A stretch of DNA of 64,000 bases from Streptomyces sp. CG1 (lineage in GTDB: Bacteria > Actinomycetota > Actinomycetes > Streptomycetales > Streptomycetaceae). The stretch spans positions 1,860,001 through 1,924,000 of the forward strand of contig NZ_CP163518.1 of the NCBI RefSeq assembly GCF_041080625.1, read 5' to 3'. Position 1 is the first letter of the stretch. Every line of letters begins with the position of its first letter. The notes under the pieces are model-generated. The model saw nothing but the letters and a program-made list of their open reading frames with translations, searched no databases and was not told where the DNA came from. The translations under genes were made by a program, and so were the position numbers. Below are positions 36,027-46,300 of the stretch, piece after piece.

Positions 36027-39000
36027 CGGCCGCCTCCGATCTCGATGGTGAGCCGGCCGTTCTCGGGCCGGGCGGTGTCGTTGTCGCAGCAGGCGACCTC
36101 GAGCGCGCCGACCGGGAGGATCCCGGCGGCCAACTCGCCCTGGTCGCCGCGGAAGAGGCGCCGCAGCCGTGTCACCTTGGCGCTGAGCACACCGGGCACC
36201 GCCGCCGCGGCGGCGACCAGGCGGCTGACCCGGACGGGCTCGCCGAAGGTCAGCGCGTCCGGGTGGAAGAAGCCGAGCCTGCCGTCGGGCAGGCGGCGGT
36301 TGCCCAGCACCCGGCGCAACTCGGCCATCACGTGCCCGAGTTGGTGGGCCGGGTCCACGCAGACCGACAGCGCGAGGTCGACCGGGACCTGGAGCGCGGG
36401 TCGTACCACCAGCTCGTGACCGATGCGACGGTAGGGCAGCAGGCTGTGCTCGACGGCCTGCAGCAGTGCCTCGCCCGGCTCGGGGAAGTCGACGGCTCCG
36501 GCAGGCCCGCCCGCCACGGCGGCTCTCGGGCGCTCCACCGCCTCGACGGCGATGTGCATCTCCTGGCCGCTGCCGGTCCAGCGCAGTTCGGCGGCGGCCC
36601 GGCGCACGCCCGGGAGCTGCGCGGCCAGGGCCGCGTAGTCGCCGGGAGTGACGGCACGCCTGAGCTCGCGGTGCGGGGCGAGCGGGGCGAGCCGGCGGAC
36701 CTCGTCGACCGCCTCGGGCTCGGTGCCGCCGACGGCGGGGAGCGGGTTGCGGACCGCCGTGACCGCCTCGAAGGCGGCTCGGCGGGAGCGCGCGCCGCGG
36801 CCGCTCTCGTCGCCGCCGCGGCAGACGACAAGGTGGTTGATCGCCTCGGCGCCGACGTTGCCCGATGCGCCGTTGCCGACGCGGTAGGCGACCTCCAGCG
36901 TGGCGCCGGGCGGGGGCGGGGCGCCGTGCTTGCCGTCGCCGAAGCGGAGGGCCAGACGGCCGTCGTCCTCGACCTCGCCGACCATGTGGTGGTCGCGCGG
37001 GCCGTCGGCGAGCAGGTCGCGGCGGGCGGCCCACACTCCGTCACCGGCCTGGGCACGGATGGCGGGCAGGGCGGAGCGGGGGTTCTGGCGCAGGCCGTCG
37101 GCGGCCGGGCCGGCGAGCACCGGGTCGCTCGGGTCCAGCTCGGCGGCGTAGCGCTCGCCCCAGCTCTGGGCGATCTCCCAGAACACGTAGCGGTTGAGCA
37201 CCGTGCCCGCGTGGGCGCGGGCGGTGAGCACCTCCAGGCGGCGGAGCTTGCCGGCGAGGAGGCGGGTCCTGCGGTCGTAGAGCTCGCGCAGCGCCCGGCC
37301 GGGGTGCTCGCCGATGCGCAGGCGCTGGATCGTACGGGCGCCGAAGACCAAGGTCAGCTCGTCGATCTCGTCCTCGGTGGGCGGCTCGCCCTCCTCGGCA
37401 CGGCGCCACAACTCCTCGATCCGCTGGCGCAGGCGGGTGGGTATGGCCGCCAGACGGGTGGCCTGGCCTGCGGCGATGCGCGCGGGGTCGGGGTAGGGGG
37501 TGGCCTGGGTGACGGGGGCGTAGCGCAGGACCGGGCGGAAGCGTGGGGCGATCGCCGGGTAGGTCGACTGGGCGAGCAGCGTCTCCAGGGCCGCGGCCTG
37601 GGCATCGGCGGTGGACGGCTGGACGCGCTCCTCGACCGTGGTGCCGGGTGCCAGGACGACGGATATGCCTGCCCGGGCTACGGCGTCCGCACCGAGGAGC
37701 GGTTCCAGCTCCCGTATCTGGTCCGGTGTCAGAGACCGTCCGGAGCGGGTCTGGTCGAGCAGGGCATGGATCGCCTCGGCGGCGGGGCTGCCCTGCGTGC
37801 GCTCGTCGGAACAGCCGAAGGCGGTGGGGCCGCAGGGCCTGAGCTCGGCGGCCGCGGGCGGGACCGCGAAGCGCTCGGGGGCGCCGCCGCAGAAGGTCAG
37901 CGAGCGGCCGTGGTCGACCAGGACGACGTTGCCACGGGCGACGCTGACGTCCGCGATCAGCGCACAGTCGAGCCCACCGCGCGCGGACAGGCACAGCGGG
38001 AAGGTCAGGGCGTCGTCCTGACCCCACGTCACCTCGAGGGTCGGCTGCTCGTAGAGCTCGTCCTCGCCGGGCGTGACCGAGGTGAGCCGGACCACCTGAC
38101 GGTGCGTCGGGTCGGCACCGGCGGGCGTGCCGGTGCGGGGGCCGAGGACTTCCTCCAGGACGAGCAGATCGCCGGGCTTGAGCTTCAGCCCACGCTTCGG
38201 GGTGTCGCGGAGCGTCGCCGCGGTGGCGCCCTTGGGAAGGACGCACTCCTCCTCGCCCCAGGTCCAGAAGCGGATCTCGTTGTGCTCGGGGCGAAGGCCG
38301 AGGTCGACGGAGGGGTTCAGCGGCTCGAAGACCTCCAGGCCGACGGGCAGGTCGGCAAGGGCGTCCAGGTCCTCGTCGGCGATGACGGTGCCGAAGTCGG
38401 GACGCTCCTGCGGGCCCAGGCGCGACAGGTCGATGGCGGCGAACCGGAACTCATCCTTGGGCAGGGTGAGTTGCTGATCGGTCCGAAGCGCTACGAACGT
38501 GCGGGCGTTGCAGCCGTCGTGCATCGCGTAGTCGATCAGGCGCACGTGGCGGCGGACCGAGACGCGACGGCGGGCCGTGGCGAGGTACGCCTCGGTGGCC
38601 ACCGCGTCCTGGTGGTAGGAGAGCTGGTCTCCGGTGTAGGCCAGCAGCTCGACCAGCGCTGTGCCGACGTCCGGCGCATGACGCTCGACCCAGCCGGGGG
38701 CGGTGAGGCTCATCCGGTCCAGGATCAGGCGGCGCAGGCTGTCGTAGTCGCGCGCGGTGTAGTCGATGACGGGGTGGCGGTCGTACCGCGGGGCACAGTC
38801 CTCCTCGTCCTCCCCGCAGTCGTACGGGCTGGGCCCGCCCTGGGTGAAGGTGAACTCGGCGGCGGCGTACCGGACATCGAAGCCTCGGCGCGGCTGCGTG
38901 CCCGGCCGGCCGAAGGCGTCGGTCTCGACGATGCGGAGGCGGTACGGCGAGGTGTCCCCCGCCTTGTCCAGGGTCACGAACAACCGGTCGTCGAGCTCGG

Positions 39001-39226
39001 GATCGTCCTCACGGACGATCTCGACCGCCAGTGCGTGGATGTCCCTGATGCGCCGCCCGCCCTCGATCCGGATGTGATGGTGTGTCAGGTGACTGGGTGC
39101 CTTGCCGAGAAAGGTGACGGTGAGCGTACGGCCGTCGTCGCTCGTCTCCACCTCGTCCACGCCGTGCAGGTGCGCGGCGCGGACGGCGCCGCGGCGCTGG
39201 TCGGTTCGGCAGTCTGCGCTGCTCAC
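36023..39226 (-). CDS. putative baseplate assembly protein (Afp11-like) of the eCIS
   Basis: A 1067-residue wedge protein. The section DYTARDYDSLRRLILDRMSLTAPGWVERHAPDVGTALVELLAYTGDQLSYHQDAVATEAYL is the signature of tail-like baseplate assembly proteins. Later parts (ALRFGDGKHGAPPPPGATLEVAYRVGNGASGNV, near residue 760) are J-like. Gene ends overlap both neighbours by four bases, so gp25, this gene and the next are coupled. It would connect hub and sheath and trigger contraction. Confidence 0.87.
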   Translation of the reverse strand: MSSADCRTDQRRGAVRAAHLHGVDEVETSDDGRTLTVTFLGKAPSHLTHHHIRIEGGRRIRDIHALAVEIVREDDPELDDRLFVTLDKAGDTSPYRLRIVETDAFGRPGTQPRRGFDVRYAAAEFTFTQGGPSPYDCGEDEEDCAPRYDRHPVIDYTARDYDSLRRLILDRMSLTAPGWVERHAPDVGTALVELLAYTGDQLSYHQDAVATEAYLATARRRVSVRRHVRLIDYAMHDGCNARTFVALRTDQQLTLPKDEFRFAAIDLSRLGPQERPDFGTVIADEDLDALADLPVGLEVFEPLNPSVDLGLRPEHNEIRFWTWGEEECVLPKGATAATLRDTPKRGLKLKPGDLLVLEEVLGPRTGTPAGADPTHRQVVRLTSVTPGEDELYEQPTLEVTWGQDDALTFPLCLSARGGLDCALIADVSVARGNVVLVDHGRSLTFCGGAPERFAVPPAAAELRPCGPTAFGCSDERTQGSPAAEAIHALLDQTRSGRSLTPDQIRELEPLLGADAVARAGISVVLAPGTTVEERVQPSTADAQAAALETLLAQSTYPAIAPRFRPVLRYAPVTQATPYPDPARIAAGQATRLAAIPTRLRQRIEELWRRAEEGEPPTEDEIDELTLVFGARTIQRLRIGEHPGRALRELYDRRTRLLAGKLRRLEVLTARAHAGTVLNRYVFWEIAQSWGERYAAELDPSDPVLAGPAADGLRQNPRSALPAIRAQAGDGVWAARRDLLADGPRDHHMVGEVEDDGRLALRFGDGKHGAPPPPGATLEVAYRVGNGASGNVGAEAINHLVVCRGGDESGRGARSRRAAFEAVTAVRNPLPAVGGTEPEAVDEVRRLAPLAPHRELRRAVTPGDYAALAAQLPGVRRAAAELRWTGSGQEMHIAVEAVERPRAAVAGGPAGAVDFPEPGEALLQAVEHSLLPYRRIGHELVVRPALQVPVDLALSVCVDPAHQLGHVMAELRRVLGNRRLPDGRLGFFHPDALTFGEPVRVSRLVAAAAAVPGVLSAKVTRLRRLFRGDQGELAAGILPVGALEVACCDNDTARPENGRLTIEIGGGR

Positions 39227-39696
39227 GCGGCTCCCCCACTCCCCTCGAACACATCGGTCCGGCGCGTCCCGGTCCGCCGGACGGTATAGGCCAGGTGCAC
39301 CCGCACCACGTTCTCCTCGCTGACCACGTCGAGCGCGTCGACCTCGATCACGTCACCGAGCCAGCGCTGCAGGGCAGCCTGGACGGAGAGTTGCAGCGCG
39401 GAGGCCAGCTCCGGGCTGTTGGGAGCGAAGACGAGGTCGAGCAGCCCGCAGCCGAAGTCGGGGCGCATCACCCGCTCCCCCGGACTGGTGAAGAGCAGCT
39501 GCTCGATCATGTCCCGGACGTGACCGTCGTAGCCGGTTTCCGCGGTGCGGCCGCGGTTGTCGACGCGGAAGGGGAAGGCGATGTCCGTGCGCGGCGGGTA
39601 CGGCTGCGGCGCGGGCAGCTGGATGACGCGCTCGGCAGGGGCTCCGGCCGCGGCGGCTGCGCCCACTGCCGCGGCTGGGCGGTTGCGCGGGCTCAT
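39223..39696 (-). CDS. gp25-like baseplate protein
   Basis: A 157-residue member of the GPW/gp25 family that docks the first sheath ring on the baseplate. An Ala/Pro-rich leader of about 30 residues precedes the domain. Then come DIAFPFRVDNRGRTAETGYDGHVRDMIEQLLFTSPGERVMRPDFGCGL and LDLVFAPNSPEL; the ERVMRPDFGCGL stretch corresponds to the conserved EPR-containing motif of the family, here slightly changed. ATG 39696 overlaps the PAAR-like gene stop by four bases. Confidence 0.9.
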   Translation of the reverse strand: MSPRNRPAAAVGAAAAAGAPAERVIQLPAPQPYPPRTDIAFPFRVDNRGRTAETGYDGHVRDMIEQLLFTSPGERVMRPDFGCGLLDLVFAPNSPELASALQLSVQAALQRWLGDVIEVDALDVVSEENVVRVHLAYTVRRTGTRRTDVFEGSGGAA

Positions 39697-40025
39697 CGTC
39701 CCACCACCCGCTGTTGTACGACGGTGACATTCGGCGGGCCCTGGGTCGCGCCGTCGGCGGCGTGGGAGAGCCCCGTTGAGTCCTGCAGCAGAGCGGGCGA
39801 GCCACTGATGCGGATGCGTGCGGACGGCCCCGTCCAGCGGATCGTCGTGCAGGGGTGGGGATTTCCGCCGGCGGTGAAGGTGCAGCCGGTCACCGTGTAG
39901 ACGTCGGCCTCGGTGGCGGCCGGGCTGCCGTCGACGAGCACCCGGGACTGGGCGGGCAGGACGTTCGCCTGACCGCCGTGCGGGCACATCACCGTGGCGC
40001 TGATGGTGACAAGATTTCCGGACAC
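39693..40025 (-). CDS. PAAR-like spike tip protein
   Basis: A 110-residue protein between spike and gp25, where PAAR tips are encoded. MCPHGGQANVLPAQSRVLVDGSPAATEADVYTVTGCTF resembles PAAR-like/DUF4280-type proteins, with Cys and His (CPHGG, GCTF, HPCTTIRW) that could bind a metal at the point. It would sharpen the spike and may carry cargo, though no C-terminal extension is present. Confidence 0.7.
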   Translation of the reverse strand: MSGNLVTISATVMCPHGGQANVLPAQSRVLVDGSPAATEADVYTVTGCTFTAGGNPHPCTTIRWTGPSARIRISGSPALLQDSTGLSHAADGATQGPPNVTVVQQRVVGR

Positions 40026-40052
40026 GTGAACTTGGCCTTCCCCCGTCGGAAT

Positions 40053-40565
40053 TCAGGTGACGCTGAGCGCGTCGTTGTTGATGGTCACGGTCGGCCCCAC
40101 TAGGGAGATCACCGCGCCCTGGCCGTTGCTGATGTGCACCCCCGTGTCGTCGATGACGATCGAGGCTCCGGAGGGGTGCTTGAGGGTGATGCCCTTGCCG
40201 CCGGGCTCGTCGGAGAGGACGATCTGGCGCAGGCCGGGTGTCTGGAGTACGACGTTGGGGTTGTTGGTGGCGGTCACCGCGTCCTCGGGCACCTCGTGCG
40301 CGGCTCCGTACCAACAGCCCGTCCAGATCGGGTAGCTGGGGTCACCCTGCTCGAACTCCACCCACACACCCGCGTCCGCCGGCGGCAGATGGAACTGCCC
40401 CATCCCGGGGCCGGCCAGCGGGAAGCACGGCATGGCCCAGGTCGAGGTCACGTCACCGAGCACGTCCGGGACCTGGACCTGCAGTCGGCCCACGCCCATG
40501 GGGTCGGCGTTGCTCACCACGGTGCCCCGGTACTTGCCGAGGTAGCGGGTGGGTTCAGCAGCCAT
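40053..40565 (-). CDS. central spike protein (gpV/gp5-like, VgrG-related)
   Basis: A 170-residue spike. Residues 5-95 form an OB-fold (YLGKYRGTVVSNADPMGVGRLQVQVPDVLGDVTSTWAMPCFPLAG, WVEFEQGDPSYPIWTGCWYG), the standard start of gpV/VgrG spikes. Residues 105-170 have the short repeating strands of a trimeric beta-helix (ITLKHPSGASIVIDDTGVHISNGQGAVISLVGPTVTIN). It sits directly after the hub gene and trimerises to pierce the target envelope. Confidence 0.88.
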   Translation of the reverse strand: MAAEPTRYLGKYRGTVVSNADPMGVGRLQVQVPDVLGDVTSTWAMPCFPLAGPGMGQFHLPPADAGVWVEFEQGDPSYPIWTGCWYGAAHEVPEDAVTATNNPNVVLQTPGLRQIVLSDEPGGKGITLKHPSGASIVIDDTGVHISNGQGAVISLVGPTVTINNDALSVT

Positions 40566-40575
40566 TCTCTGTCTC

Positions 40576-41721
40576 CTAGGGGACCACCGTCGGCTCGAGC
40601 GCGATCAGGCCCTCGCGAGCGAGGGTGAAGTTCTGCGTGTACGAGCCCCGTTGGAGGTTGTGGGTCACGGACTTGACGTAGTACCGGCCGTCGTAGGTGA
40701 TGCCGGCGCCGCGGACTCCGACCAACTCCCGTGCGCGCAGCAGATATCCGTACCGGACGACATCCAGCTGACCTGAGCCGGTGACGGCGTCGGCGGACTC
40801 TGCGGCCTTGGCGAGGGCCTCGGCGATGCCTTGTCCGCTGTCCTTCTTCGCGGTGTCCCCGATGACCGTCTTCTTCAGCGCGGGCGCCGGGCGCTGCGCC
40901 AACTGCGGGCGCAGGATGCTCACTTCGGGCACGGGCAGGATGGACGAGACGCGGGTGGCCGGCAACTGGATGCGCGCCTCCGGCTGCTCCCGCGCGGTAC
41001 CGTCGAAGGCGAAGGTCAACTGGTCGACGGTGGACAGGCCGTCCATGTTGACGTTCAGCGCGTGCTGCGGCTCGCCGAGGCGGACCTCGGGGCCCCAGTA
41101 GGCGCGGCTCTGGCCGGGGACGGGGCCCGGGTCGAGGTAGAAGGCGTAACCGTTCGCCTGCGCCAGCTGGTTGATGTAGGCGAGGTCCGTCCCCTTCTGG
41201 AAATCCACACGCTGGGTCGGCATCGGCGTCTGCGGAATCAGTTCCGGTACGACCAGCGGCCTGATCCCGTACTGCGCGTACTGGGCGATGATCGCCTGCA
41301 CGCGGGCGGCCGGGGACATGGCGGGGTAGGGGACGGCGGCGCGCTCGTCCAGGTCCATGAGGACGGTCAGGTCCTCACCGGTGACGGTGAGCGTCGACTG
41401 GCCGGGCTGGTTGCTGATCCCGACCTCCTGACGGATGATCACGCCGTCCATCAGCACGGTGGGGGTGCCCTGCGCGGTGACCGTGATGATCACGCGCGTC
41501 TTGGGGTCGAAGTACCCACCGGGGAGCAGGCTGTTGCTGATCAGGCTGCCCTTTGCCAGATCGAACGCCAGCTGGAAGCCACTGCGCTGCCCCGACGCCA
41601 CCGTCACCTGCACGGAGAGGAGCGAATCCGCGACCTCCTGCGCGACCGGCACGGCGAGCTGCGGGCCCATCATCAGCGTGAGATGGATCGGCCCGGTCGT
41701 GAGCGGCCCGTTTTCAGCCAT
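40576..41721 (-). CDS. baseplate hub protein (gpD/gp27-like)
   Basis: A 381-residue hub of the phage late-control D type, which forms the trimeric ring between tube and spike. Two tube-like beta domains are suggested by the first 110 residues (LSVQVTVASGQRSGFQLAFDL) and by the C-terminus (ITYDGRYYVKSVTHNLQRGSYTQNFTLAREG). The middle has YINQLAQANGYAFYLDPGPVPGQSRAYWGPE, typical of gpD. Its start overlaps the LysM gene stop by eight bases. Confidence 0.87.
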   Translation of the reverse strand: MAENGPLTTGPIHLTLMMGPQLAVPVAQEVADSLLSVQVTVASGQRSGFQLAFDLAKGSLISNSLLPGGYFDPKTRVIITVTAQGTPTVLMDGVIIRQEVGISNQPGQSTLTVTGEDLTVLMDLDERAAVPYPAMSPAARVQAIIAQYAQYGIRPLVVPELIPQTPMPTQRVDFQKGTDLAYINQLAQANGYAFYLDPGPVPGQSRAYWGPEVRLGEPQHALNVNMDGLSTVDQLTFAFDGTAREQPEARIQLPATRVSSILPVPEVSILRPQLAQRPAPALKKTVIGDTAKKDSGQGIAEALAKAAESADAVTGSGQLDVVRYGYLLRARELVGVRGAGITYDGRYYVKSVTHNLQRGSYTQNFTLAREGLIALEPTVVP

Positions 41722-42079
41722 GGGCCCCTCCGGGCACGCCGCTGGGCAGGGTGATGCGGATCTGCCGGCCCGGCTCGCCGGTCAACTCCCGCGGGTCCAG
41801 GACGGAGTTGGCGTCCGCGATCTGCCACCACTGCTCGGCGTTGCCCAGGTAGCGGGCGGCGAGGAGGTCGGGGCGGTCACCGGTGCTGACGGTGTGGGTG
41901 GTCAGGTCCGCCATGCCCTCCGGGTCGGGGAGGAGGCGGCGACGCAGATAGGTGACTTCTTGACCGTCCGCTTCCCTGAACCGGGCGGTGCCCAGCCCGT
42001 AGTAACGGCTCGACCGCGGGTAGGCGGTGGTCGCCTGCGTGAGCGCGACCGCGTCCAGCGGGTTCTCCAGTGACGCCAT
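41714..42079 (-). CDS. LysM-domain baseplate protein
   Basis: A 121-residue protein. Residues 60-115 carry a LysM-like module (THTVSTGDRPDLLAARYLGNAEQWWQIADANSVLDP, then IRITLP), as in the small tail proteins that in phages and eCIS help attach hub and tube. The N-terminal half (SRYYGLGTARFREADGQEVTYLRRR) is a short beta region seen in the same class. Six bases separate it from the adaptor gene. Confidence 0.85.
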   Translation of the reverse strand: MASLENPLDAVALTQATTAYPRSSRYYGLGTARFREADGQEVTYLRRRLLPDPEGMADLTTHTVSTGDRPDLLAARYLGNAEQWWQIADANSVLDPRELTGEPGRQIRITLPSGVPGGAHG

Positions 42080-42085
42080 GGTTGA

Positions 42086-42745
42086 TCAGACCCCTCCCAG
42101 TCCGCTTCCGCTGAGCCCCAGCGCGCTGAGCCGCCCGGTCGCGGCGGGACCTGCCAGCCGCTCCTTCTGCGCCAGATACGCGAGGTAGAGCTCGTACCCC
42201 CGGTTGGTGACCGGAAGATCACTGACCGTCAGAACGCGCAAGGTAATGGCCACTTGAGCCCGGATCGGATTGAGGTCGACATCGAACGCCTCTTCGGTGA
42301 TCGAGAACTCCGTGAGCCTGACCGGTACGACCCGCTTGTTGCCCCACGTGAACAGCGTGAGGGGCGCCTCGACGGGCGTGATCTCCAGCGTCCCGGCGGC
42401 CGCCAACGCCTCCAGCTGCCGCAGGCTGGCGCTCGACGGGCTCACCAACATCTCCAGCACGGCGAGCTGCGGATGAATCCCGTTCGGCGCGGCGACATCC
42501 AGCTGATCGGTCGCGTCGATCTCGGCGGTCAGCTTCCACGTCTCGACGGCCGGCCCCTTGAGCCGCAGCGCCTCCGTCCGGTCCCCCGACTGGTTGTCGG
42601 CCCCGGCCGCCTGCGGCGCGATGCTCCGCTCCAGGCTGTCCGGGTTGAACTGGAGGACGATGATCTCTTTGGGGGTTCCGCGCTGGGGGTCGATGATCAC
42701 CAAGCCCGAACGGATGGGCTTGGGTATGTCGGCGTAGCCAGTCAT
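42086..42745 (-). CDS. CIS tube/baseplate adaptor protein (Afp7-like region)
   Basis: A 219-residue protein matching the N-terminal CIS tube protein domain: IIVLQFNPDSLERSIAP, DATDQLDVAAPNGIHPQLAVLEMLV, FTWGNKRVVPVRLTEFSITEEAFDVDLNPIRAQVAITL. In Afp-type devices this domain links the tube to the hub and is fused to LysM; here the LysM part is the next gene. The C-terminus is a helix plus a glycine-rich tail. It begins right at the stop of the small HEAT-like gene. Confidence 0.85.
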   Translation of the reverse strand: MTGYADIPKPIRSGLVIIDPQRGTPKEIIVLQFNPDSLERSIAPQAAGADNQSGDRTEALRLKGPAVETWKLTAEIDATDQLDVAAPNGIHPQLAVLEMLVSPSSASLRQLEALAAAGTLEITPVEAPLTLFTWGNKRVVPVRLTEFSITEEAFDVDLNPIRAQVAITLRVLTVSDLPVTNRGYELYLAYLAQKERLAGPAATGRLSALGLSGSGLGGV

Positions 42746-43345
42746 CTACCCCTCCCGCCCTTCTGCATAGTAACGAAGGATAACCCGCGCATCCCGACGC
42801 AAATCATCCACGTCATCCGATTCCGCCATCTCCGCGATCAGGTCACGAAACTCGCTCCATCGCGAATATGCAGTAGCCCAAAGCCCTGCGTAGCGGACGC
42901 GCGGATCCGGGTGGCCGAATGCCGCCTTGATGCGCTTGAAGAACCGCTTATCGAAATCATGGGGAGACCCGACACCCGCCCGGAGGAGTGCCTGGGTCAA
43001 GTCGCCGGCACCTGAGACTCGGTCCACAGCGGAGAGAAGTTCCCGAAGGGTCCATGGCTCAAGGTTCTTCTCAATCGAACGCTCGATCTCGCGAACCCCC
43101 TCCGCAGGGCTGCCACCGACCGCCAGGAAAGAAGTCCTGGACCTGCTGTCGACGGCATACTCAAGGATCAGGCCCTCCACCACGCGCCAGGTCACATGGC
43201 GCACAATGCCTAGCTCGACATCCGGAGAGGAGTCCTTGACGACCTCAAGATCCAGCCCTGCGGCGAGTTGCATTACACGCTCTTCCGTGGCCCAATCTTT
43301 GAGAATCATGCGTCGAGTCCTATAGCTTCCGGAATCCCTCGCCAT
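42746..43345 (-). CDS. small HEAT-like protein paired with the DUF4157 giant, possible immunity protein
   Basis: I do not recognise this 199-residue protein. ATG 43345 is chosen because GGGGAAGG lies five bases upstream and the codon sits one base past the giant gene stop; an ATG at 43363 would overlap it. The C-terminal half (FGHPDPRVRYAGLWATAYSRW, DDLRRDARVILRYYAEG) has the pattern of HEAT-like helical repeats. G+C is low for the array: 58% in 42781-42840 by hand count. Co-linearity and shared composition with the end of the giant gene suggest it came with that module and may be an immunity protein or chaperone. It is not a standard eCIS part. Confidence 0.6.
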   Translation of the reverse strand: MARDSGSYRTRRMILKDWATEERVMQLAAGLDLEVVKDSSPDVELGIVRHVTWRVVEGLILEYAVDSRSRTSFLAVGGSPAEGVREIERSIEKNLEPWTLRELLSAVDRVSGAGDLTQALLRAGVGSPHDFDKRFFKRIKAAFGHPDPRVRYAGLWATAYSRWSEFRDLIAEMAESDDVDDLRRDARVILRYYAEGREG

Positions 43346-43346
43346 A

Positions 43347-46300
43347 TCAGCCTTCCCCAGCATTCCGCGATCCGCCGCTCACACCATACACCTTGAGCAA
43401 CCACTCACGGTCACCGAGAAGTCTGTCCACACCCTCGACCAAAGCTTCGATGTTCCGCTCCTTGGCGTCCTCTGTCGTGACAACGCCCTCGGCGACCAGG
43501 AGGGCGACAATAGTGTCCCGCATCTTGGACACCTCGCCGGATGGAGTCCCAATCCGCTGCCTTTGGGCTTCGACTTCAGCAGGTGTGATATCCGACTTCT
43601 TCACATCCCATTCGCCGTCCACCTTCTTCGGCCGCCGCTTCTGCCAGGCTATGTCCTTGTAAGCCGCAGTCGGTCCCTTGTCCGCGCCCTGCTGAACCTT
43701 CTGGATACTGTCGTGAACCTTGGCGAACCGCTCTTCGGGGCTTTCGACATTCCCCTTGATCAGCCTTCGGGCCAGGTCGTCCAGCTCCCTGAGCCGGGTC
43801 CCCATACGTTGGATATAACCGCGAATCGGAGCGGTAATACGAAGTGCACCGGATGCCGTGAGAGGCCCCTTGCGCAGCGCCTGGGACGGCGATCTGGCTC
43901 CCAGCTCCACAAGCCTCAGTTCCGCAGGGCCGACCATGAGCATGAGTTCAACGCGCAGGGATTCCGCCAGGGACCTGACCACGGCTACCTGGGCCGGCAG
44001 CTGACGACCCCGCGGGAACTTGTCGAGATCATGGACATTGTTGACCGTCTGCAGCCCCTGCCGTCCGAGTTCCGGTCCCCAGTCGCCGTTTTCCACAGCA
44101 CCGGCCATCTTGGCGTATGAGGCTATGTCACCTGGACTCTCCGGCTCATTTGCACCCGGCACCACATTGATCTCGCCGGACGGATCGGACTTCGGACCTC
44201 GGGTGCGGGTGAGATTCAGCTCCGAGCCCTTTCCTCCCGCTGTGTAGGACTTGGAATCCCCCTTCGGCAGGCCTTTGAATTCCTTGTCCCCCTTCATCTC
44301 GGAATAGACATTGAGGAGGCCGTTATGGCTCCCCAGCCTTGAGGACTCAAGTGCCTGCTGGATGTACTGCATAACACGCTTCTCAATATCCTGCTCCATC
44401 AGCTGTCGACCGTTTTCGACTGCTGGCAGACGCGGATTGAGTACCGCTTCGACGGAGAACTCCCGGCCGCCACTTCGATTGAGCTCCGTCAGCCGGTACC
44501 AGAGCCTCATGGCAGCCAGAACCCCACGGAACACCAGACCACGCGAACCCTTGTTGAGCAGCGAGGTCAAGCGCGGCTTTATGCGAGCGACAATCCGCTC
44601 AAGACGCTGCTGCTTCGCCTCCGGCGAGTTCTCCTTCTTGTGGCGGTCCTCGCGGTTCTGCTTGTGCTGCTCCTTGCGTTTGTTCCACCAGTCGCGCAGC
44701 TGGTCGCGCTTGCGCTTGTAGGCGCCGTAGACCTTGTGCGCGCCGTTTCGGATGACGCGGCCGAGCTTGCTGTTCTTGAGCTTACGGCCGAGGGCGCGAG
44801 CAGCGTTGCGGGCCTTGGCAAGGGCGCCCTTGACGGCGCCCTTGGCGCGGTCGAGGGCGCGGCCCACGCGAGAGACCGGACGGCGGGGCCGGGAAGGCTC
44901 CTTCGGCTTCTCTGGCTCATGAGGCTTGGACGGCCTGGGCTCCTGCTCGTGCGGCTTCGTGGACTTGGGGTCCTCGTGCTCGCTCGGGCGCTTGGTTTCG
45001 CTGGGGTGCTCCTCGGGGCGATGCGAGCGCGGGCTCGTCTCCTCGGGTCGGTGCGCCTGCGGGCGCTCCTCCTGGGAGTGACGGGGCGTCGCATGGGGTT
45101 CCCCCGGGCGCTCGTGGGGATGCTCTCCGAGGGTGGACTCGGCGGGCCGGCGGCGAGACGGGAAGCGCTCGCGGATTGAGGACATCGCGTTGCGCAGGCC
45201 CGAGCGGGCGCGGTTGACGGCGTTGCCCACGGCCTTCTTCGCACCCTTGCCGGCCTTCGCGAGGGCCTTCATGATCTTCTGGGCGAGGGACTTGAGTTTG
45301 GTGCCCACCGCCTTTCCGGCGCCCTTGAGCTTGGAGAGAAGGTATTGGGAGACGAATTCCAGTAGGGCGACGACCCCCGCGGCGACCGCCTCGGCGAAGA
45401 GGCAGGCGGCCGGGCCCGCCTTCACCGCCTTGAGGAAGGCGAAGAACTTGCCGAAGGCGGCGATGATTTTGCTGATGGTGCCCCAGGCGGCCATCAGACC
45501 CTGAATGATCGTCAGGATCGCTCCGGCGGCGGGGACAATCATCGAGATGACCTTCTCGATGATGATCTGGGCGAGCATCATCGGGAGGGAGGAGATGATC
45601 GCCTGCCAGGCCATCTGGCCGATCTTCTTGAGGGAGATACAGCCCTTGACGAGGATGTTGAGGAGAGTCGAGGTCAGACCGACGATGGATTCGACCTTCT
45701 GGTCGAACCAGGCCTTCACCGCCGTCTTGATCGCACCCCAGAGATGGTGCTGGATGCCGTCCATCGCGGCGGCACCCATCTTCTTCAGCCAGCCGCCCGG
45801 GTCCGGCGCGATGTCCGCGATCAGCGCCGCTAGTTGACCGAGGGCGGCGATGGCGGCCTTGACGAAGTTGATCGCGGCCTCGACCGCCGAGCGAACGACG
45901 TTGACGATGGCCTTGAGGGTGGCCTCGGCCAGATTCAGCAAGGCGTTGAGCGCGGCGCCCAACGCGTCGAGGAGCTTGTTGACCGCCGCCTTGAGCGCGT
46001 CGGCGAAGGCGTTGACCGCCGCGATCGCCGCGTCGCGCAGCGCCTCGATGGCCTTGCGGAACTTGTCACGCAGCGCCGGGAACGCCGCGAGCAGGACGTC
46101 GCAGATCTTGATCAGCGTATCCGCGACAGCCTTGATCAGGTCTACGGCGAGCTTGCGGCAGGTGTCGATGACCGAGTCCGCGAACTTCTTGAAGCCGTCG
46201 ATGATGTCGTTGACCAGCTTGCGGAAGAAGTCGAAGACCTTGGTGATCGCGTCCAGCAGGGCGTTGAAGGCATCCTTGATCTTGGACGTGATCCAGCCGA

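Noticed and set aside
36263..39289. A 1008-codon open frame on the plus strand opposite the baseplate gene
   Set aside because: It mirrors a strongly coding minus-strand gene, is very rich in Gly, Ala, Arg and Val, shows no motif and overlaps it fully. It is a by-product of high G+C.
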